DNA of 64,000 nucleotides from Pseudomonas paralactis. Its GTDB lineage: Bacteria > Pseudomonadota > Gammaproteobacteria > Pseudomonadales > Pseudomonadaceae. Location of the stretch: the NCBI RefSeq assembly GCF_001439735.1, contig NZ_JYLN01000013.1, forward strand, positions 1 through 64,000, given 5' to 3'. Below the pieces are notes generated by a model. That model searched no databases, was not told where the DNA came from, and was given only the letters and a program-made list of their open reading frames with translations. Numbering within the stretch: the first letter of the stretch is position 1; every line of letters begins with the position of its first letter. Both the position numbers and the translations under genes were made by a program. Below, piece after piece: positions 34,991 through 41,380 of the stretch.

Positions 34991-36418
34991 GTGACCTCGA
35001 TTTTCTGGTACGACTATGAAACCACCGGTATCAACCCGCGCAACGATCGCCCGCTCCAGGTAGCCGGCATTCGCACCGATCTTGAACTCAACGAGGTCGG
35101 TGCGCCGATCAATCTTTATTGTCAGCCCGGCGACGATATCCTGCCCCATCCGGCTGCGTGCGCGATCACCGGTATCACGCCAGGCGTTCTCGCGCAGAAG
35201 GGCCTTGCCGAAGCCGACTTCATGACCCGGGTGCACGCCGAACTGGCCGCGCCAGGCACCTGTGGCGCCGGTTACAACACCCTGCGATTTGACGATGAAA
35301 TGACGCGCTACAGCCTGTATCGCAATTTTTTCGACCCCTACGCGCGCGAATGGCAGGGCGGCAACAGCCGCTGGGACTTGATCGACGTGATGCGCACTGC
35401 CTACGCGTTGCGGCCGGAGGGAATTATCTGGCCTGAGCAAGACGGGCGCGTGACCCTCAAGCTTGAGCGGCTGACCCAAGCCAATGGCATTGATCATGGT
35501 CAGGCACACGATGCGTTGTCTGATGTGCGTGCAACCATCGCCCTGGCGCGATTGGTCCGGGAAAAGCAGCCCAGGCTGTACGAGTGGTTATTTCAACTGC
35601 GCAGCAAGCAGCGGGTGATGGATGAGGTGCGGTTGTTGCAACCGATGGTGCATATCTCCGGGCGTTTTTCCGCCGAACGCCATTACCTGGGCGTGGTATT
35701 GCCCCTGGCCTGGCACCCGCGCAACCGCAATGCGTTGATCGTCTGCGACCTTGGGCTCGACCCACAGGGGCTGCTGGACCTGGATGCGCAGACTTTGCGC
35801 GAGCGCCTCTATACGCGCCGGGATGAGTTGGCGGACGGTGAACTGCCGGTGCCTCTCAAACTATTGCATATCAACCGCTGCCCAGTGGTAGCACCGTTGA
35901 AGGTGCTGCGCCCGCAAGACCGCGAGCGTTTGCAATTGGATATGGACACCTGTCAGGCGCGGGCGCTGCGGCTAACTGACGCACAGCAAGTTTGGCGCGA
36001 TAAGTTGGCAGCCATTTACGCCGAGGAAGACTTTGCGTCGAATGCGGACCCGGAGCAGCAGCTCTACGATGGTTTTATTGGCGATCGGGATCGCCGTTTA
36101 TGTGAACAAGTTCGCCTGGCGGAGCCCGCGCAATTAGCACATCAGTCGTGGCCGTTCGATGACCATCGTTTGCCGGAATTATTATTTCGCTACCGCGCGC
36201 GTAACTTCCCTGAAACCTTGAATGCCGAGGAACAACAACGCTGGAGACTTTTCTGTCAGCAACGTTTGTCGGATCCGCAATGGGGAGCACCGAATACCCT
36301 GATGGCATTTAAGCAGGCGCGTGAGGAGTTGGCGCTTAGTGCCACCTCATTCCAGCGTCAGGTGCTGGATGGATGGCAGGACTATGCCGATTCTTTAGCG
36401 GCCCGCTTGAGCCTGTAG
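34991..36418 (+). CDS. sbcB: exodeoxyribonuclease I
   Basis: A 475-residue single-strand 3'-5' exonuclease used in recombination and mismatch repair, the same length as the E. coli enzyme. The DEDDh exonuclease domain has WYDYETTGINP (catalytic Asp and Glu), GYNTLRFDDEMTRY and HGQAHDALSDVRATIALARL with the catalytic His and Asp. SH3-like and helical domains follow. The start is GTG at 34991. A LexA-like box upstream hints at DNA-damage induction, which would be unusual for sbcB. A bidirectional terminator separates it from mvaT. Confidence 0.95.
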   Translation: MTSIFWYDYETTGINPRNDRPLQVAGIRTDLELNEVGAPINLYCQPGDDILPHPAACAITGITPGVLAQKGLAEADFMTRVHAELAAPGTCGAGYNTLRFDDEMTRYSLYRNFFDPYAREWQGGNSRWDLIDVMRTAYALRPEGIIWPEQDGRVTLKLERLTQANGIDHGQAHDALSDVRATIALARLVREKQPRLYEWLFQLRSKQRVMDEVRLLQPMVHISGRFSAERHYLGVVLPLAWHPRNRNALIVCDLGLDPQGLLDLDAQTLRERLYTRRDELADGELPVPLKLLHINRCPVVAPLKVLRPQDRERLQLDMDTCQARALRLTDAQQVWRDKLAAIYAEEDFASNADPEQQLYDGFIGDRDRRLCEQVRLAEPAQLAHQSWPFDDHRLPELLFRYRARNFPETLNAEEQQRWRLFCQQRLSDPQWGAPNTLMAFKQAREELALSATSFQRQVLDGWQDYADSLAARLSL

Positions 36419-36446
36419 GCCGGTAATTACAAAATATTCAGACAAT

Positions 36447-36474
36447 AAAAAACGCCAGCAGGCTGGCGTTTTTA
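36447..36474. terminator. bidirectional terminator between sbcB and mvaT
   Basis: AAAAACGCCAGC pairs with GCTGGCGTTTTT around a very short loop. The A and T runs allow it to act for both convergent genes. Confidence 0.88.
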
Positions 36475-36508
36475 ATGTGTAGCGTATCGGGGGAACGTCC
36501 GACCAGGC

Positions 36509-36883
36509 TTAGCCCAGTAGAGTAGCCCAACCTTCAACTACGTCACCGCCCCACTTGGCTTTCCACTCTTTCAGAGTTTTGTGGTTGCCACCTTTGGTTT
36601 CAATCACTTCGCCGTTGTGCGGGTTTTTGTATTGCTTGACTTTGCGAGCACGCTTGGTGCCGGTAGTTTTTACAGCACCGCGTGGCGCTTTAACTTTCGA
36701 CTCTGGATCCAGCAGCGCGATGATGTCACGCAGCGATTTGGAGTATTCACCCATCAGGGTGCGCAGTTTGCCTTCGAATTCCAGCTCGGTTTGCAGCTTG
36801 TCGTCTTGGGACAGGTTCTTCAAACGGGCTTGCAGCTCTTTGATAGCTTCTTCAGTGGCGCGGTATTCGTTGATCAGAGACAT
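36509..36883 (-). CDS. mvaT: H-NS-type xenogeneic silencer MvaT
   Basis: A 124-residue nucleoid protein that binds AT-rich DNA and silences acquired genes. The N-terminal coiled coil (about 1-60, EYRATEEAIKELQARLKNL) mediates oligomerisation. The C-terminal AT-pincer domain contains Arg80 and K97-G-G-N100 followed by HKTLKEWKAKWG, matching the DNA-contact residues known in P. aeruginosa MvaT. Full length. Its own upstream region (36.9-37.2 kb) is noticeably AT-rich, which would allow self-regulation. Neighbours sbcB and purU are the same as in P. aeruginosa. Confidence 0.97.
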   Translation of the reverse strand: MSLINEYRATEEAIKELQARLKNLSQDDKLQTELEFEGKLRTLMGEYSKSLRDIIALLDPESKVKAPRGAVKTTGTKRARKVKQYKNPHNGEVIETKGGNHKTLKEWKAKWGGDVVEGWATLLG

Positions 36884-36991
36884 GTGGACTACCTTATGTA
36901 GAACGCTGATTGACAGGGTGAGTGGCCTAATAATAGTCAGGCAATTTCACCAAGTAAACATTTAAGACGATATTTATGTGAAGGAGATTGA

Positions 36992-37048
36992 ATGTTTGTG
37001 GCAAAGCGATGCAAAAGTGTTAATTGCAGCCGTTACGCCGAAAGATAA
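36992..37048 (+). CDS. possible 18-residue leader or microprotein ORF (tentative)
   Basis: Between mvaT and purU, AAGGAG (36981-36986) stands 5 nt before an ATG that opens 18 codons (MFVAKRCKSVNCSRYAER) and a TAA. The ribosome site is nearly ideal, but the ORF is short enough to occur by chance in this AT-rich region. It ends 182 bp before purU. The basic, two-cysteine sequence has no recognisable family. The rest of the 347-bp gap holds a palindrome and the likely purU promoter. Confidence 0.2.
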   Translation: MFVAKRCKSVNCSRYAER

Positions 37049-37104
37049 ATACCTTAATTTTCGCTAACTGTCTGAGCTTGCCGTTGTACGGTCATATAGC
37101 GAGG

Positions 37105-37116
37105 GTAAGGCCTTAC
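37105..37116. promoter_or_regulatory. palindrome upstream of purU
   Basis: GTAAGGCCTTAC is a perfect 12-bp palindrome, flanked by TAGC on the left and GCTA on the right with an intervening GAGG on the left side. It could be an operator of purU, which starts 114 bp downstream. Confidence 0.3.
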
Positions 37117-37188
37117 GCTATTAAGGGCTGTTGTCACGAGGTGGCTGCAGAATAAGGCGCAACGAATACTGCAGTTTTTCTGCGCAAT

Positions 37189-37201
37189 CGCTAGAATAGC
37201 G
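37189..37201 (+). promoter_or_regulatory. likely purU promoter -10 within a short inverted repeat
   Basis: CGCTAGAATAGCG contains a -10-like TAGAAT (37192-37197) and is itself an inverted repeat (CGCTA, GAA, TAGCG). No good -35 is visible. It lies 30 bp before the purU start. Confidence 0.35.
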
Positions 37202-37230
37202 GCCTTTGCGAAGTTCTGGAGTTCCCCCTA

Positions 37231-38079
37231 ATGCGCACTTTTCGGCTGGTGATTGCTTGCCCGGACCGGGTTGGCATCGTTGCCAAGGTCAGTAACTTTC
37301 TGGCTTCCCACAATGGTTGGATCACCGAGGCGAGTCATCACTCGGACGATCTCAGCGGTTGGTTTTTCATGCGTCACGAAATCCGTGCCGATACGCTGCC
37401 CTTTGGCCTGGAAGCTTTCCGCGAGGCGTTCGCGCCCATCGCCGAAGAGTTTTCGATGACCTGGCACATCACCGACACGGAACAGAAGAAACGCGTAGTG
37501 CTGATGGCCAGCCGCGAATCCCACTGCCTGGCAGATCTGCTGCATCGTTGGCACAGCGACGAGCTGGACTGCGAGATTGCCTGCGTGATCTCCAACCATG
37601 ACGACCTGCGCAGCATGGTCGAGTGGCATGGCATCCCGTACTACCACGTACCGGTCAACCCGCAGGACAAGGAGCCGGCGTTCGCCGAGGTGTCGCGCCT
37701 GGTCAAGCAGCATGAAGCGGATGTGGTGGTGCTGGCGCGCTACATGCAAATCCTGCCACCTGAACTGTGCCGTGAATACGCCGGTAAGGTGATCAATATC
37801 CATCACAGTTTCCTGCCATCCTTTGTTGGGGCCAAGCCGTATCACCAGGCCTCCCTGCGTGGCGTAAAGTTGATTGGTGCGACGTGCCACTACGTCACCG
37901 AAGAGCTGGACGCCGGCCCGATCATCGAGCAGGACGTGGTGCGTGTCAGCCACAGTGACAGTATCGAAGACATGGTGCGGTTCGGCCGTGACGTCGAGAA
38001 GATGGTATTGGCCCGTGGCCTGCGTTACCACTTGGAAGATCGGGTATTGGTACATGGCAACAAGACCGTAGTCTTCTGA
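37231..38079 (+). CDS. purU: formyltetrahydrofolate deformylase
   Basis: A 282-residue enzyme hydrolysing 10-formyl-tetrahydrofolate to formate and tetrahydrofolate, balancing one-carbon pools. An N-terminal ACT domain (about 1-80; FRLVIACPDRVGIVAKVSNFL) precedes the formyltransferase-like domain with VLMASRESHCLADLL, ISNHDDLRSMVEWHGIPY and NIHHSFLPSFVGAKPYHQA, where the catalytic His is found. GGAG precedes the ATG by 9 nt, and an intrinsic terminator follows. The mvaT-purU order is shared with P. aeruginosa (PA4315-PA4314). Confidence 0.96.
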   Translation: MRTFRLVIACPDRVGIVAKVSNFLASHNGWITEASHHSDDLSGWFFMRHEIRADTLPFGLEAFREAFAPIAEEFSMTWHITDTEQKKRVVLMASRESHCLADLLHRWHSDELDCEIACVISNHDDLRSMVEWHGIPYYHVPVNPQDKEPAFAEVSRLVKQHEADVVVLARYMQILPPELCREYAGKVINIHHSFLPSFVGAKPYHQASLRGVKLIGATCHYVTEELDAGPIIEQDVVRVSHSDSIEDMVRFGRDVEKMVLARGLRYHLEDRVLVHGNKTVVF

Positions 38080-38103
38080 TCGACCCGCTTGGGTTGAATA
38101 AGC

Positions 38104-38140
38104 AGGGGCCTGGGAGTAAAACTCCTCAGGCCCTTTTTTA
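38104..38140 (+). terminator. intrinsic terminator of purU
   Basis: GGGCCTG-GGAGT pairs with ACTCC-TCAGGCCC around TAAA, followed by six T. It begins 25 bp past the purU stop. Confidence 0.88.
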
Positions 38141-38162
38141 TTCCTGCCTTAAGGAGGCGTCC

Positions 38163-38348
38163 ATGACCGATCCGCTCGATAAAGCCACCTCCAGGGCGCC
38201 CGCTACGGTGGGCGAGGGCTGTCTGAGTCGCTACGACCCGCAGGCGCTGAGCGCCGAGGATGGTACTGAGTTTCCCGATGCGGCCCGTTTGTGGGAACAG
38301 CTGCAGGCGCAGGACGAGCCACCTGTCGACCCTGTAAAAGACGCTTGA
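38163..38348 (+). CDS. small acidic protein of unknown function, antisense to a YbhN-type gene end
   Basis: A 61-residue acidic protein (MTDPLDKATSRAPATVGEG... ending DPVKDA) with a strong AAGGAGG ribosome site 7 nt before its ATG, typical codon use and a helical SAEDGTEFPDAARLWEQL segment. No family is recognised. Its last 146 bp run antisense to the 3' end of the YbhN-like gene on the other strand. The clear ribosome site and codon bias make it the more credible of the two readings in the overlap. It follows the purU terminator, so it needs its own promoter or read-through. Confidence 0.6.
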   Translation: MTDPLDKATSRAPATVGEGCLSRYDPQALSAEDGTEFPDAARLWEQLQAQDEPPVDPVKDA

Positions 38349-39312
38349 GCAACGGTTTGCCGACCATCAGCACAAAGACTGGGGCGCCGGCCAGCAGATA
38401 GAAGTAATAGGTAACCGCCCGCCAGATCAGGATAGCCGCTGCCGCAGTGGACTTGCCGACCATGGGGGCCAGTAGGGCCGCAGACGTCAACTCCGCCGCG
38501 CCCGCACCGCCCGGCAACAGACTGAACTGCCCCGCCGTCAGAGACAGCATCTGGATCAGGAAGCTCAAGGCCCACTGCACATCACCCCCCAAACCGCGCA
38601 ACGCCAGGTACAACACGCTGTAGCGCAGCAACCAATGCAGGCTGGTCAGCGCGAACACCCCGAGCAATAAGGGCCAGGGTAATTTCAGCGTGGCAGTGAA
38701 CGCCGCGAGAAAACGCAGCAACCTGCGGGCCCAGCGTCGGCGTGTGCGTGCCCTTACCTTAATGGCCTTGAGCATCGCGCCGGCCAGGCGAATCAACCGA
38801 CGATGAAAGCGCACCACCGCCAAGCCGGTGAGAACCCCGCCGATCATCGATACGGCACTGAGCCCCAGCAACCATTCCAGGCGCGGGTTGAGGCTATGGA
38901 ACAGCGCATACAAAACAATTCCCGCCAGGGCGCACAGAAAAAACAACAAGTCGCTCAACTGGTCCATGGCGAATACCGCGCTCGCACGGGCAGGGCGTAT
39001 GCCATTGCGCGCCAGCAATGCCATCAGGGTCAGCGGCCCGCCGCTGCCGCCGGGTGTGGCGCACATGGCGAACTCGGTCGATATCACTGCACCCAGGCTT
39101 TTGAGCCGTCCCAGCTGGCGGCCTTGCTCGCCCAGCAACAGACGCAGACGCAGGCTGTTGATCAGCCAGCAGCCGATAATCATGGCAAACATCCCCACTA
39201 GTTGGGGGAAGGGAAACTGCCGAAGGCGCGCAACCGTTTCGCCGCCGCCCAGCCACGCGGGTATCAGCAGCGCGACCAAGAGGGCCAACAGCAGCCAGAT
39301 CAGTCGGCCCAT
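38203..39312 (-). CDS. YbhN/LPG-synthase-type flippase-like membrane protein
   Basis: A 369-residue integral membrane protein of the lysylphosphatidylglycerol-synthase TM family (PF03706). About eight helices are seen (LIWLLLALLVALLIPAWLGG, FLLCALAGIVLYALFHSL and others), with AMCATPGGSGGPLTLMALLARNGI and SLTAGQFSLLPGGAGAAELTSAALL, glycine-rich signatures of the family. The last 40-45 residues (arginine/proline-rich) look non-homologous and are antisense to a small gene, so the functional protein may effectively end near LLQGRQVARP. Third gene of an operon with a glycosyltransferase and a deacetylase-like gene. It may move a lipid-linked product. Confidence 0.85.
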   Translation of the reverse strand: MGRLIWLLLALLVALLIPAWLGGGETVARLRQFPFPQLVGMFAMIIGCWLINSLRLRLLLGEQGRQLGRLKSLGAVISTEFAMCATPGGSGGPLTLMALLARNGIRPARASAVFAMDQLSDLLFFLCALAGIVLYALFHSLNPRLEWLLGLSAVSMIGGVLTGLAVVRFHRRLIRLAGAMLKAIKVRARTRRRWARRLLRFLAAFTATLKLPWPLLLGVFALTSLHWLLRYSVLYLALRGLGGDVQWALSFLIQMLSLTAGQFSLLPGGAGAAELTSAALLAPMVGKSTAAAAILIWRAVTYYFYLLAGAPVFVLMVGKPLLKRLLQGRQVARPAPAAVPTNGPHRETQYHPRRSAPAGRSDSDSPRPP

Positions 39313-40052
39313 GACTGCATCTTTAGCCAGGCAGCCTTGGTGTGGGGGCGTCGACCCGCGTTGAGCAAGCGTTGCAAGGTTTGCAGCCAATAACGACGGG
39401 AAAACTCGTGACGCATGTCTACCGGGTGCAATCCCAATCGGATCAACGGGGCCTTGTGCCAGCGCTGCTCGCGTTGGTCGCTGAGGACTTTGGACAAGCC
39501 CCGGCGCCAGGCGCTGCGGGCGCTCCAGACCAGGCCCGGGGCCTTGATGGGGGTGAAGTCAGGCAGGCGATAAAGATGCTGTGGGTCGCTGGTGTAGCAA
39601 AGCGGCAATTGGCGCAAGGCCTGGCGGGTGCCGTCGCTCATCAACCAGGCCGGGGCGACAAAGCCGTGCAGCGGCCAGTCATTGCGCTGGAATATTTCGA
39701 TACCGGCGGTCAGTCGCTGCAACGCCTCGGCCTCGGACAGCTGGTAAAACTCGCCTTCATGAGTGTAGATGCGCCGCATAAACCACTCTTTCGGTGAACG
39801 CGGCGCAGGTTGGTCATCGCAGTGGTAATAGCCGTGCAAGGTGAGTTCGTCACCCTTGGCGACACGGCTGTCGAGCAGGCGACGAAAATCGCTGTGGGCT
39901 GCCAGGGCATCATGGTGGTGGAAGTCCGGCACCACCAGCCAGGTGATGGGCACGTTACCCAAGGCATCAACGGCCTCGACAAAGGGTCGGTAGTCGGTCC
40001 AAGTACTCGGTGCCACATCGTGCAGCACCAGCATCAGCGCAGGCTCAGCCAT
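39300..40052 (-). CDS. DUF2334 / polysaccharide deacetylase-like protein
   Basis: A 250-residue protein of the NodB-like deacetylase superfamily, DUF2334 branch. It opens with LMLVLHDVAPSTWTDYRPF, where HD provides a metal-site aspartate. It continues with WLVVPDFHHHDALAAH and GDELTLHGYYHCDD with the paired histidines, and ends with RLGLHPVDMRHEFSR. The start at 40052 overlaps the glycosyltransferase gene by 8 bp, and its end overlaps the membrane-protein gene by 13 bp. It may deacetylate a glycan or glycolipid made by the neighbouring transferase. Substrate unknown. No signal peptide is visible, so it probably acts in the cytoplasm. Confidence 0.85.
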   Translation of the reverse strand: MAEPALMLVLHDVAPSTWTDYRPFVEAVDALGNVPITWLVVPDFHHHDALAAHSDFRRLLDSRVAKGDELTLHGYYHCDDQPAPRSPKEWFMRRIYTHEGEFYQLSEAEALQRLTAGIEIFQRNDWPLHGFVAPAWLMSDGTRQALRQLPLCYTSDPQHLYRLPDFTPIKAPGLVWSARSAWRRGLSKVLSDQREQRWHKAPLIRLGLHPVDMRHEFSRRYWLQTLQRLLNAGRRPHTKAAWLKMQSWAD

Positions 40053-41157
40053 GGGCAAGCATCGGCTTATGACTGCCCAGCACTGCGTAGTAATGCCCCA
40101 GCAGGCTGTCGACCACCGTGTCCCACGCGTAATGCTGCTCGACATGGCGCCGAGCCTGGGCGCCCAGACGCCGGCTGTCGGCGCTGAACAGTTCGCGCAC
40201 CGAATCGGCCATCGCCTTCGGGTCGTTGGGCGCACACAGCAGGCCACAGCGCTTATCGACAATCTCGGTGAAAGCCCCGGCCGCGACGGCGACGACCGGG
40301 ATGCCACTGGCCATGGCTTCCAGAATCACCAGGCCGAAGGTTTCCTGGTCGCCGCCATGCAGCAAGGCGTCGGCGCTGGCCATCAGCCGCGCGACATGGT
40401 GGGCGGGGCGGAACCCGTCTATCACAGTGACATTGTCCGGCACGTTGGCTGGCATACCGGAGCCCACCAGCAGCAAGTGATAGCCCTCGCCCAGGCGCTT
40501 CATGCAGTTGAGCAATACCGGCAGGTTTTTCTCCTTGGAACCGCGTCCGGCGAAAATCAACAGCCGCGTATCCTGGCCAATACCCAACTCGGCACGCAGG
40601 CCGGGGTCGCGCACCTCCGGAGTGAAGGTGTGCAGGTCGACACCCAGGGATTGGACGAAGACGTTTTTTACGCCAAGCCCACTGAGTTTGTCGGCCATCA
40701 CCTGGCTGGGGGCGAGCACTCGGTCGAAATTCCCATAGAGCTTGCTGACGTAGGCTTCAACGTTAGGCGTGAACCAGGGGCCCATGCGGTTGCTGACCAG
40801 CAACGGCAGGTCGGAGTGGTAAAAACCGATGACCGGCACATCCAACTGTCGCCGGGCGTCCAGCGCGGCCCAGGCAGTCAGGTACGGATCGCCGACCTCG
40901 ATCAGATCGGGCTGTAAATCGTGCAGGACATTTCGCCATGGCGCCAAGCGAAGGGGGAAGCGATAACCCTTGCCAAAGGGCAGAGCAGGGGCCGGTACCT
41001 TGAAGACACCGTCCTGTTCGCTCAAGTGCGCGCCGGGGATCAACAGGCTATGGCGAATCCCGGGTTTGAGCGCCAGACGCCGGTGCTTGGCGTCGAGGTA
41101 AGTGCGTACGCCACCACTGGCCGGGGCGTAGAACATGGTTATGTCAGCGATATGCAC
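40045..41157 (-). CDS. GT4-type glycosyltransferase
   Basis: A retaining GT-B glycosyltransferase of about 370 residues. The N-terminal domain has MFYAPASGGVRTYLDAKHRRL. The C-terminal nucleotide-sugar domain has LIFAGRGSKEKNLPVLL and the E-x7-E signature ETFGLVILEAMASGIPVVA. GTG at 41157 is used as the start because GGAGGG lies about 9 nt upstream. An ATG at 41166 is in frame but sits directly on that ribosome site. It leads a three-gene operon with a deacetylase-like and a YbhN-like gene, a set suggestive of a cell-envelope glycolipid or glycan pathway. Confidence 0.88.
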   Translation of the reverse strand: MHIADITMFYAPASGGVRTYLDAKHRRLALKPGIRHSLLIPGAHLSEQDGVFKVPAPALPFGKGYRFPLRLAPWRNVLHDLQPDLIEVGDPYLTAWAALDARRQLDVPVIGFYHSDLPLLVSNRMGPWFTPNVEAYVSKLYGNFDRVLAPSQVMADKLSGLGVKNVFVQSLGVDLHTFTPEVRDPGLRAELGIGQDTRLLIFAGRGSKEKNLPVLLNCMKRLGEGYHLLLVGSGMPANVPDNVTVIDGFRPAHHVARLMASADALLHGGDQETFGLVILEAMASGIPVVAVAAGAFTEIVDKRCGLLCAPNDPKAMADSVRELFSADSRRLGAQARRHVEQHYAWDTVVDSLLGHYYAVLGSHKPMLAHG

Positions 41158-41261
41158 GGTGAACATCCCTCCGATCCATTGCTCTCCCTAGATGGACCTG
41201 AGGTAAGGATAGATGTTCGGTTTAGATTCGCAGGATGACGGTGCGGACAAACAGCACGCTG

Positions 41262-41357
41262 TAGGAGCGAGCTTGCTCGCGAAAAACTCACAGACTCCGC
41301 GTTTCTTCAGGCAGCCCGCGTTATCGTTGACGTTTTTCGCGAGCAAGCTCGCTCCTA
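41262..41357. repeat. REP inverted pair (TAGGAGCGAGC type)
   Basis: TAGGAGCGAGCTTGCTCGCG and its complement flank about 52 bp between the glycosyltransferase gene start and the chemoreceptor end. The spacer resembles that of the pairs near 0.25 and 63.6 kb, including a CGTTATCGTTGACG-like stretch. Confidence 0.85.
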
Positions 41358-41380
41358 CAGGTGGATTAAGGTGGCGGACC

